NCBI GenBank assembly: GCA_009786675.1
Contig: WQRP01000030.1
Span: 1-5,622 of the forward strand
Reading direction: 5' to 3'
Length of the DNA: 5,622 nucleotides
DNA from: Treponema sp.
GTDB lineage: Bacteria > Spirochaetota > Spirochaetia > Treponematales > Breznakiellaceae
Part shown: positions 1 to 4,256 of the stretch, one piece after another
Layout: each line of letters starts with the position of its first letter
Position numbering within the stretch: position 1 is the stretch's first letter
Made by a program: the position numbers and the translations under genes
The notes under the pieces: generated by a model
Database searches by the model: none
What the model saw: the letters and a program-made list of their open reading frames with translations, nothing else
Told to the model about the DNA's origin: nothing

Positions 1-20
1 ACCGCAAATAACTTCTTCAT
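1..20 (-). CDS. Start of a divergent gene, N-terminus MKKLFAV (partial)
   Basis: Only the first six codons and part of a seventh are inside the window. Read on the minus strand they give M-K-K-L-F-A-V. A start of Met, Lys, Lys and then hydrophobic residues is typical of Sec signal peptides or N-terminal membrane anchors, so an exported or membrane protein is likely, but the family cannot be named. The start is supported by a textbook Shine-Dalgarno sequence (GAAGGAGG) five bases upstream of the ATG. The gene runs divergently from the aromatic operon, so the space between them should hold promoters for both directions. Seen: the SD, the ATG and seven residues. Inferred: that the frame stays open to the left and that the product is exported. 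Confidence 0.6.
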
Positions 21-25
21 TTATG

Positions 26-33
26 CCTCCTTC
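26..33 (-). promoter_or_regulatory. Strong ribosome binding site of the divergent gene
   Basis: On the minus strand this reads GAAGGAGG, almost fully complementary to the 16S rRNA 3' end. A five-base spacer (CATAA) separates it from the ATG at 20-18. It is the main reason for believing that a minus-strand gene starts at the left edge. Confidence 0.7.
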
Positions 34-48
34 GAAAGCACGTGGTTC

Positions 49-66
49 CGCGGGATTCTGCCCGCG
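49..66. repeat. Small inverted repeat CGCGGG / CCCGCG
   Basis: Six-base arms CGCGGG (49-54) and CCCGCG (61-66) flank a six-base loop ATTCTG. No T-tract follows on either strand, so it is not a standard intrinsic terminator. It would lie in the 5' leader of the divergent minus-strand gene if that gene is transcribed from the candidate -10 box at 82-77. The function is unknown. Confidence 0.5.
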
Positions 67-76
67 ACAGTTGGAC

Positions 77-82
77 TTTATA
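77..82 (-). promoter_or_regulatory. Candidate -10 box for the divergent gene
   Basis: On the minus strand this reads TATAAA, five of six matches to the sigma70 -10 consensus, about 57 bases upstream of the minus-strand start codon. No good -35 box is visible at the usual spacing; the hexamer there reads GAAAAT. The expected spacer is occupied almost entirely by the palindrome at 85-101. This could be a weak or activator-dependent promoter, or chance in an AT-rich patch. Confidence 0.3.
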
Positions 83-84
83 TC

Positions 85-101
85 ATCGCGCGACGCGCGA
101 T
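85..101. repeat. Perfect 17-bp inverted repeat, operator-like
   Basis: ATCGCGCG (85-92), a central A (93) and CGCGCGAT (94-101) form a perfect dyad. It lies just upstream of the minus-strand TATAAA box, where a repressor site would be expected. In the plus direction it is followed by TTTT (101-104), so it could also be a short terminator hairpin. The operator reading is favoured because the arms meet at a single base, which gives a poor RNA loop but a good protein dyad. No regulator family is assigned. Confidence 0.5.
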
Positions 102-116
102 TTTCCCTGGATCGCC

Positions 117-136
117 CCCCCGCCGCGCGGCGGGGG
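117..136. repeat. Perfect 20-bp GC palindrome
   Basis: CCCCCGCCGC (117-126) is followed at once by its exact reverse complement GCGGCGGGGG (127-136). The dyad has no spacer. As RNA it would form a stem with a GCGC-type tip; as DNA it could extrude as a cruciform. It shares bases with the left arm of the larger repeat ending at 183, so the two structures exclude each other. Confidence 0.7.
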
Positions 137-157
137 CGGGGGCACGTGGGGGCCGGG
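132..157 (+). other. G-quadruplex motif
   Basis: Four G-tracts sit on the plus strand with short loops: G5 (132-136), C, G5 (138-142), CACGT, G5 (148-152), CC, G3 (155-157). This fits the standard pattern of four runs of at least three G with loops of one to seven bases. The motif is seen directly; that it folds in the cell is inference, since the same bases also take part in the competing GC-rich hairpins. Confidence 0.55.
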
Positions 158-229
158 CGGCCCCCGACGCGGCGGCGGGGCGACCGGCGATAACGCCCGT
201 TCTGTCTACCAGCTTTCCGGGGATTATTG

Positions 230-247
230 TCGCCGGGGGCGAATTTT
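230..247 (+). terminator. Terminator-like hairpin 1 (TCGCC-GGG-GGCGA, then ATTTT)
   Basis: TCGCC (230-234) and GGCGA (238-242) can pair around a GGG loop, followed on the plus strand by A and four T. The five-bp stem is short for an intrinsic terminator. The A-tract and T-tract arrangement suits plus-strand transcription only. No complete gene lies upstream on this strand, so any termination here would be premature, within a leader. The same stem recurs 39 bp downstream. Confidence 0.4.
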
Positions 248-268
248 ACGAGATAGTTGTGCGAAATA

Positions 269-287
269 TCGCCAAAGGCGACTTTTT
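269..287 (+). terminator. Terminator-like hairpin 2 (TCGCC-AAA-GGCGA, then CTTTTT)
   Basis: TCGCC (269-273) pairs with GGCGA (277-281) around an AAA loop, and C plus five T (283-287) follow, the layout of a short rho-independent terminator. The stem is identical to that at 230-242 while the loop differs. A competing small dyad, GCGA-AATA-TCGC (261-272), shares its left arm. It lies upstream of the proposed operon promoter, so it could stop read-through from a more distal start or act in attenuation. A protein-binding dyad is an alternative reading. Confidence 0.45.
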
Positions 288-355
288 CAGAGCGGGGTGG
301 ATAGGCAAACATGGAAATGCCTCCAGCATCGGGAACGGGTTCGGTGACCCTTCAA

Positions 356-384
356 TGGACAAACGCGGCAAAAATCCTTACACT
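356..384 (+). promoter_or_regulatory. Candidate sigma70 promoter of the aromatic operon
   Basis: A -35 hexamer TGGACA (356-361, five of six matches) is separated by exactly 17 bp from a -10 hexamer TACACT (379-384, four of six matches). Transcription would start near 391-392, about 70 bases before the first operon gene. A second -10-like string, TATCCT, lies at 386-391 but is 24 bp from the -35. This is the best promoter found upstream of the operon. It is a pattern match only. Confidence 0.4.
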
Positions 385-391
385 TTATCCT

Positions 392-463
392 ATGAAACAA
401 ACACGTTTTTTCGGGAACCCAGTCGCCGAAAAGGCCAAGGCGCTGCCTGGGTTCGGCCTATGA
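392..463 (+). CDS. Possible 23-codon upstream ORF / leader peptide
   Basis: An ATG at 392 opens a 23-codon frame ending in TGA at 461-463. The stop overlaps the start of the next gene in an ATGA arrangement typical of translational coupling. The peptide begins MKQTRFFGNP and ends KALPGFGL; it has three Phe, two adjacent, and no Trp or Tyr. No Shine-Dalgarno sequence precedes it, and the proposed transcript start falls almost on its ATG, so it would have to be read as a leaderless message. It may be translated to couple ribosomes into the next gene, or it may be a chance frame. Conservation is unknown. Confidence 0.25.
   Translation: MKQTRFFGNPVAEKAKALPGFGL
415..454 (+). promoter_or_regulatory. 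Stem-loop just before the first operon start codon
   Basis: GAACCCAG (415-422) and CTGGGTTC (447-454) are perfect eight-base inverted arms. Inside, CGCC (424-427) can pair with GGCG (439-442), extending the stem past a bulged T. The structure ends five bases before the ATG at 460 and contains the only purine-rich stretch (AAGG, 437-440) and the only GGG (449-451) that could bind the 16S rRNA. It could therefore control translation of the first gene. The pairing is seen; the regulatory role is inferred. Confidence 0.4.
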
Positions 464-849
464 AAATAGAGCTGTTTACCTTTTGCGACTTTGCCCAGGA
501 AAACGGGGGCAAGCTGACCATCGTGGGAACCTTCGACACCATCATTTCCCGCAACTTCCCCTGCACCCACCCCCAGCTTTCCGTGGTGATCCGTGTGCGT
601 TTCGACCTATGGGAGTTTGCCCAGCACACCTTCCGCATCGAGACCCGGGACCTCGAGGGGGAAACGAACATGGAGCCGATTTCCGGCAGCCTGGACGTAA
701 GGGGGGTCGGCAACGCCACCGCCGTCTCGCACCTGGTGTTTACAATCGGCAACCTGTACTTCAAGAATTCCGGGGTGGTGAATTTCACCCTGTTTATCGA
801 CGACAAGGAAACGGCGTCCATCCCCCTGTACATAAGAAAGGGCAACTAG
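460..849 (+). CDS. DUF6941-like conserved protein of unknown function
   Basis: A complete 129-residue protein recognised from memory as like the DUF6941 family, whose members are small soluble proteins of about this size starting M-K-x-E-L-F and with no assigned activity. Landmarks are the N-terminal [19 protein letters not shown] stretch (residues 8-26), FPCTHPQL (33-40), an alternating VVIRVRF strand (42-48) and a C-terminal VNFTLFIDD...IPLYI segment (107-125). The alternating hydrophobic pattern suggests an all-beta fold. No signal peptide, membrane helix or catalytic motif is visible. The frame stays open upstream to 259, but that extension looks random and the family start motif sits at 460, so 460 was chosen. 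No good SD precedes it; initiation may rely on coupling to the short upstream ORF or on the adjacent stem-loop. Its stop lies one base before aroF, so it belongs to the operon. A role linked to aromatic biosynthesis is inferred from position only. Confidence 0.8.
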   Translation: MKIELFTFCDFAQENGGKLTIVGTFDTIISRNFPCTHPQLSVVIRVRFDLWEFAQHTFRIETRDLEGETNMEPISGSLDVRGVGNATAVSHLVFTIGNLYFKNSGVVNFTLFIDDKETASIPLYIRKGN

Positions 850-850
850 A

Positions 851-1864
851 ATGATTATCGTTTTGAAGCCGAACCTGGACGAAGCGCAGTACGAGAACCT
901 GATCGTCTGGTTGAAAAACATGAACCTGGAACTGCACGAAAGCACCGGCGTCTACAGCAGGATTATCGGGCTCGTGGGCGACACGTCCGCGGTGGACACG
1001 GATCTTATCGGGGCCATGGAAATCGTGGAATCCGTCAAGCGCATCGACGAGCCGTACAAGGCGGCGAACCGGAAATACCACCCCCTGGACACCGTCGTGG
1101 AAATCGGATCGGGGGGCGTAAAAATCGGGGGCGGGCATTTCTGCACGATCGCCGGCCCCTGTTCCGTGGAAACCGAGGAACAGATCTGCGGGATCGCCAG
1201 GGACATAAAGTCCATCGGGGCAAAGATGCTTCGCGGCGGCGCGTTCAAGCCGCGCACCTCCCCCTATTCCTTCCAGGGGCTTGGCGGCGACGGCCTGGAG
1301 CTGTTGCTTAAGGCCAGGGTCGAGACGGGACTTCCCATCGTGACGGAAATCATGGATCTGTCGCAGCTTTCGCTGTTTGAGAACATCGACGTGATCCAGG
1401 TCGGCGCGCGGAACATGCAGAACTTCCAGATGCTGAAGGAGCTTGGAAGGGTAAGGAAGCCCATCCTTCTGAAAAGGGGTCTGTCGAACACGATCGAGGA
1501 ATGGCTGATGAGCGCCGAATACATTATGGCCGGCGGAAACGGCGACGTGATTCTCTGCGAAAGGGGAATCCGCACGTTCGAGACGGCGACGCGCAACACG
1601 CTGGATCTGTCGGCGATTCCCGTGGTCAAGGAACTCTCGCACCTGCCGATTATCGTCGATCCCTCCCACGCCACGGGCCACGCGAAATACGTCGAGACCA
1701 TGTCCATGGCGGCGGTCGCGGCCGGCGCGGACGGGCTTATAATCGAGGTTCACAACAATCCAACCGCAGCATGGTGCGACGGCCAGCAGTCCCTGACACC
1801 CGAGGCGTTCCGCAGACTGAGCGAAAAAATTGACGCGCTTCGAAAGGGCATGGGAGTCGCTTGA
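851..1864 (+). CDS. aroF: 3-deoxy-7-phosphoheptulonate (DAHP) synthase, type I-beta
   Basis: Condenses phosphoenolpyruvate with erythrose 4-phosphate to DAHP, the first committed step of the shikimate pathway, in the cytosol. The 337-residue length matches long type I-beta enzymes such as that of Thermotoga maritima, which carry an N-terminal ferredoxin-like regulatory domain (here about residues 1-70) ahead of the TIM-barrel. Barrel motifs are IAGPCSVE (100-107, with metal-ligand Cys104), [16 protein letters not shown] (128-143, substrate phosphate binding), VGARNMQNF (184-192), LLKRG (206-210), DPSHATGH (270-277, with metal-ligand His273), IEVH (298-301, Glu299) and WCDGQQS (308-314, Asp310). 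All expected catalytic positions are present, so the enzyme should be active. In the family the N-terminal domain binds Tyr or Phe for feedback inhibition, so that control is likely here. The ATG lies one base after the preceding stop, with AAAGGG (837-842) as the ribosome site. Confidence 0.96.
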   Translation: MIIVLKPNLDEAQYENLIVWLKNMNLELHESTGVYSRIIGLVGDTSAVDTDLIGAMEIVESVKRIDEPYKAANRKYHPLDTVVEIGSGGVKIGGGHFCTIAGPCSVETEEQICGIARDIKSIGAKMLRGGAFKPRTSPYSFQGLGGDGLELLLKARVETGLPIVTEIMDLSQLSLFENIDVIQVGARNMQNFQMLKELGRVRKPILLKRGLSNTIEEWLMSAEYIMAGGNGDVILCERGIRTFETATRNTLDLSAIPVVKELSHLPIIVDPSHATGHAKYVETMSMAAVAAGADGLIIEVHNNPTAAWCDGQQSLTPEAFRRLSEKIDALRKGMGVA

Positions 1865-1884
1865 CGGCGGCGGTCGCCGATTTA

Positions 1885-1893
1885 GGGGGAGGG
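1885..1893 (+). promoter_or_regulatory. Ribosome binding site that fixes the aroB start
   Basis: GGGGGAGGG lies six bases before the ATG at 1900 and is the strongest SD-like sequence at this junction. It favours ATG 1900 over the upstream in-frame TTG at 1861, which overlaps the aroF stop in a TTGA arrangement but has no comparable SD. Confidence 0.7.
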
Positions 1894-1899
1894 AAGAGA

Positions 1900-2961
1900 A
1901 TGGCCGAACAGGCGTTATCGGATAAGGTAATCGTGAACACCCAAGGTGGGAAGTACCCGGTTCTTATTGGCGAGGGCTTGGACTTTGGGAAACTTGCGCT
2001 GGACGTCAAGAAGCCGTGCCGGGTGGTCGTCGTCAGCGACGACAACGTTTTTTCCCTGTATGGCGACGCCGTTATGAAAAGCTTTGTCGAAAGCGGTTAC
2101 AAGGTCAGCGGGTACATTCTAACAAACGGCGAGGCGTCTAAAAACTTCGACGTGGTTACAAGGCTGCTTCGCTTCCTTGTTCGCTGTGACGTAACAAGAC
2201 AGGACATCCTTGTCGCGCTTGGCGGCGGCGTTGTCGGCGACGTTACCGGTTTTGCCGCGGCGATTTATCTTCGCGGCATAGATTTTATCCAGTTGCCCAC
2301 CACGGTTTTGGCCGCGGTCGATTCCTCGGTGGGGGGCAAGACCGGCGTCGACCTGCCCGAGGGGAAAAACCTTGCCGGCGCGTTCCACCAGCCGCTTGCC
2401 GTGTTCTGCGACACGGGCACTTTCGCGACCCTGCCCAGGGAGGTCTACGCCGACGGCATGGCCGAGGTAGTCAAGCACGGGATGATCGCCGACAAGGACT
2501 TGCTTCTAAACCTGGGTAAGTTGTCGATAACGGAAATTTGCCGAAGGAACGTCGAGATCAAGGCCAGCATAGTCGAACAGGACGAGTTTGACAAGGGGCA
2601 GCGCATGTTGCTGAATTTTGGGCACACGATAGGCCATGCCGTGGAAACCCTAAGCGATTACCGTATATCGCACGGCAGCGCGGTCGCAATTGGAATGACG
2701 GCGATCGCCAGGGCAAGCGAAAAAAGCGGCCTGACCGAATCGCCCTGCCTGGAGGAACTGAAAAAAACATTGGAACATTTGGGTCTTCCCACCTCCTGCA
2801 GGTACTCCGCAAAGGAACTTGCCGATGCCGCCCTGCATGACAAGAAACGTTCGGGCGAGACAATCACGTTGGTTATACCCAAAAGAATCGGACACGCAGA
2901 GCTTTACAGGCTTCCCGTTTCAGAGCTTGACAACTTTATAGAGAAAGGAATAGTTGCGTAA
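1900..2961 (+). CDS. aroB: 3-dehydroquinate synthase
   Basis: Converts DAHP to 3-dehydroquinate, step 2 of the shikimate pathway, using NAD+ and a divalent metal such as zinc. The product from ATG 1900 has 353 residues, close to the usual 350-365. Motifs in this numbering: GGGVVGDVTGF (108-118, NAD-binding glycine-rich turn), LPTTVLAAVDSSVGGKTGVD (132-151), KNLAGAFHQP (156-165), GMAEVVKHG (186-194, metal-ligand Glu189), NFGHTIGHAVE (239-249, ligand His242), SHGSAVAIGM (257-266, ligand His258) and HDKKR (313-317, active-site Lys and Arg). All metal and catalytic residues are present. An in-frame TTG at 1861 would add 13 residues and overlap the aroF stop by four bases; ATG 1900 is preferred because of its strong SD and because family members begin close to the VNTQGGKYPV-type strand. 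The stop TAA shares its last base with the aroA start. Confidence 0.96.
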   Translation: MAEQALSDKVIVNTQGGKYPVLIGEGLDFGKLALDVKKPCRVVVVSDDNVFSLYGDAVMKSFVESGYKVSGYILTNGEASKNFDVVTRLLRFLVRCDVTRQDILVALGGGVVGDVTGFAAAIYLRGIDFIQLPTTVLAAVDSSVGGKTGVDLPEGKNLAGAFHQPLAVFCDTGTFATLPREVYADGMAEVVKHGMIADKDLLLNLGKLSITEICRRNVEIKASIVEQDEFDKGQRMLLNFGHTIGHAVETLSDYRISHGSAVAIGMTAIARASEKSGLTESPCLEELKKTLEHLGLPTSCRYSAKELADAALHDKKRSGETITLVIPKRIGHAELYRLPVSELDNFIEKGIVA

Positions 2962-4256
2962 TGGACATGAAAATCACGCCAACACAGCTGTCGGGTACAA
3001 TGGATGCGATTTCCTCCAAGTCGTTTGTACATCGTTTGCTTATCTGCGCGGCTTTGTCGCACAAGGAAACCACCATACGCCTGAACGGTACATGCGAGGA
3101 TATCCTTTCCACGGTTCGCTGTATCGAGGCAATGGGCGGTTCCGTAAAAGTCGGCAGAAGGGAATTAATCGTCACGCCCATGAAAAGATTGCCGGACGAA
3201 GCGTCGAAAGCCCCGCCGTCTCCGGTCGTTCTGTCCTGCGGCGAAAGCGGGGCCACGGCAAGATTCGTTCTGCCGCTTGCCGCCTACTTTTTTGACAGCT
3301 TTAAGTTGGTAGGCGAGGGCAAGCTTCCCTATCGGCCGTTCGCCCCGCTTTGCAAAGCCCTGGCGGGCGCCGGGTGCAAGTTTGACGGCGACATGCTTCC
3401 TATCGTCGGCACGGGGGGGATTAAGTCGGGCAAATTCGAAATCGCGGGCAACGTTTCCTCCCAATTTATTTCAGGCCTTATGTTTCTGCTTCCGCTGCTC
3501 GACGCGGACAGCAGTATCACCATAACGACGCCGCTTGAGTCCGCCGGATACGTGAGCATGACCGCCGAGGTTATCGCGTTGTTCGGGATCGCGATAGAGA
3601 AGCAGGGAAACACCCTGCGTGTGACAGGAAACCGGCGCTATGATTCGCCGGGAACCGCGACGGCGGAAGGCGACTGGTCAAACGCGGCGTTTTTTCTGTG
3701 CATGGGCGCGCTTGGCGGCAGTGTCGACAGTTCGATATCTTTGAACGGGCTATACATGCGCTCCGAACAGGGTGACAAGGAAGTTGTCGAAATCCTCCGG
3801 CGCTTTGGGGCGACCGTGGAGATAGGCAAAAACGACGTTGTCAAGGTTAGCAGTGGGGCGCTGCACGGCATAGATATCGACGCGGCGCAGATTCCGGATT
3901 TGATTCCGACGCTTGCCGTTGTTGCGTCGGTGGCCGAAGGCGAGACCAGGATATTCAACGCCCAGCGTTTGCGGCTTAAGGAAAGCGACAGGATTCGAAG
4001 TGTGTTCGGCCTGCTTTCCAGTTTAGGTGGCGATGTTGAAACCACCGACGATGGCCTGCTTATTCGCGGTAAAAAAAGGCTGAACGGCGGTATCGTCGAT
4101 GGCGCGGGCGACCACAGGATTGTCATGGCCGCGGCGACGGCGTCCTGTGTCTGCGAAAATCCCGTCGTCATAAAGGGTTTCGGGGCGGTCAATAAATCGT
4201 ACCCTTCTTTCTTTGGTAATTTCAAACTGCTGGGGGGCGTTGCCGATGTCGTCTAG
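2961..4256 (+). CDS. aroA: 3-phosphoshikimate 1-carboxyvinyltransferase (EPSP synthase)
   Basis: Transfers the enolpyruvyl group of PEP to shikimate 3-phosphate, step 6 of the pathway; the family is the target of glyphosate. The 431-residue length is typical. Motifs: SSKSFVHR (18-25, substrate-binding Lys20, Ser21, Arg25), CGESGATARF (93-102, PEP loop with Arg101), LPYRPF (122-127, Arg125), SSQFISGL (166-173), EGDWSNAAFF (236-245), IPDLIPTLAV (311-320, catalytic Asp313), RLKESDRI (338-345, catalytic Glu341), GDHRIVMAAA (383-392) and NKSYPSFF (411-418, Lys412). The catalytic set is complete. The CGESG...R loop and EGDWSN motif match forms common in Clostridia rather than the E. coli form. ATG 2961 overlaps the aroB stop by one base, behind AAAGGA (2944-2949); a second in-frame ATG at 2967 is possible. 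The 3' end overlaps aroC by 11 bp. Confidence 0.96.
   Translation: MDMKITPTQLSGTMDAISSKSFVHRLLICAALSHKETTIRLNGTCEDILSTVRCIEAMGGSVKVGRRELIVTPMKRLPDEASKAPPSPVVLSCGESGATARFVLPLAAYFFDSFKLVGEGKLPYRPFAPLCKALAGAGCKFDGDMLPIVGTGGIKSGKFEIAGNVSSQFISGLMFLLPLLDADSSITITTPLESAGYVSMTAEVIALFGIAIEKQGNTLRVTGNRRYDSPGTATAEGDWSNAAFFLCMGALGGSVDSSISLNGLYMRSEQGDKEVVEILRRFGATVEIGKNDVVKVSSGALHGIDIDAAQIPDLIPTLAVVASVAEGETRIFNAQRLRLKESDRIRSVFGLLSSLGGDVETTDDGLLIRGKKRLNGGIVDGAGDHRIVMAAATASCVCENPVVIKGFGAVNKSYPSFFGNFKLLGGVADVV
4232..4237 (+). promoter_or_regulatory. Ribosome binding site of aroC inside aroA
   Basis: A run of six G, eight bases before the ATG at 4246, lies within the last codons of aroA. It supports 4246 as the aroC start over the in-frame ATG at 4213, which would add eleven residues unlike the family N-terminus. 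Confidence 0.55.

Larger units (their letters stand above)
112..183. repeat. GC-rich nested inverted repeat (16-bp arms, one mismatch)
   Basis: The left arm (112-127) and right arm (168-183) are reverse complements over 16 bases except for one C/C opposition (119 against 176). The right arm reads CGCGGCGGCGGGGCGA. Inside lies a second hairpin, GGGGGCC (148-154) against GGCCCCC (159-165) with a GGGC loop. The left arm is also part of a perfect 20-bp palindrome at 117-136, so two folds compete for the same bases. The stretch is almost all G and C and shows no sign of coding. It could be a cruciform or RNA-structure element, a REP-like repeat unit, or GC-rich drift. Confidence 0.6.

Noticed and set aside
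42..66. Partial likeness to the T-box core (GTGGTTCCGCGGG, then a pairing CCCGCG)
   Set aside because: The T-box consensus AGGGTGGNACCGCG is broken at several positions, the outer antiterminator helix does not form, no T-tract follows, and the site lies about 400 bases from the first gene, in what is probably the leader of the opposite-strand gene.
38..149. Octamer GCACGTGG repeated at 38-45 and 142-149
   Set aside because: Two copies of a short GC-rich octamer are weak evidence; no spacing or symmetry pattern links them to either promoter.
42..347. A 101-codon plus-strand frame starting GTG across the GC-rich repeat
   Set aside because: It has no SD, is rich in Gly, Arg and Pro from the repeat, and resembles no known protein. 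A cluster of Trp, Tyr and Phe codons near its start is not followed by a stop, so it does not look like an attenuator leader peptide.
259..459. In-frame upstream extension of the DUF6941-like protein by 67 residues
   Set aside because: The extension lacks family similarity, crosses the terminator-like hairpin and promoter signals, and the family start motif begins at 460.
794..1753. Long minus-strand open frame of 319 codons opposite aroF
   Set aside because: It lies antisense to a gene with a full set of catalytic motifs. Its residues are rich in His, Arg, Asp and Gly, as expected from the antisense reading of GC-rich codons, and no SD or family motif is visible.
1861..1899. TTG start for aroB overlapping the aroF stop
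   Set aside because: It has no SD, whereas ATG 1900 has GGGGGAGGG at ideal spacing and gives a typical family N-terminus. It remains possible as a minor start.
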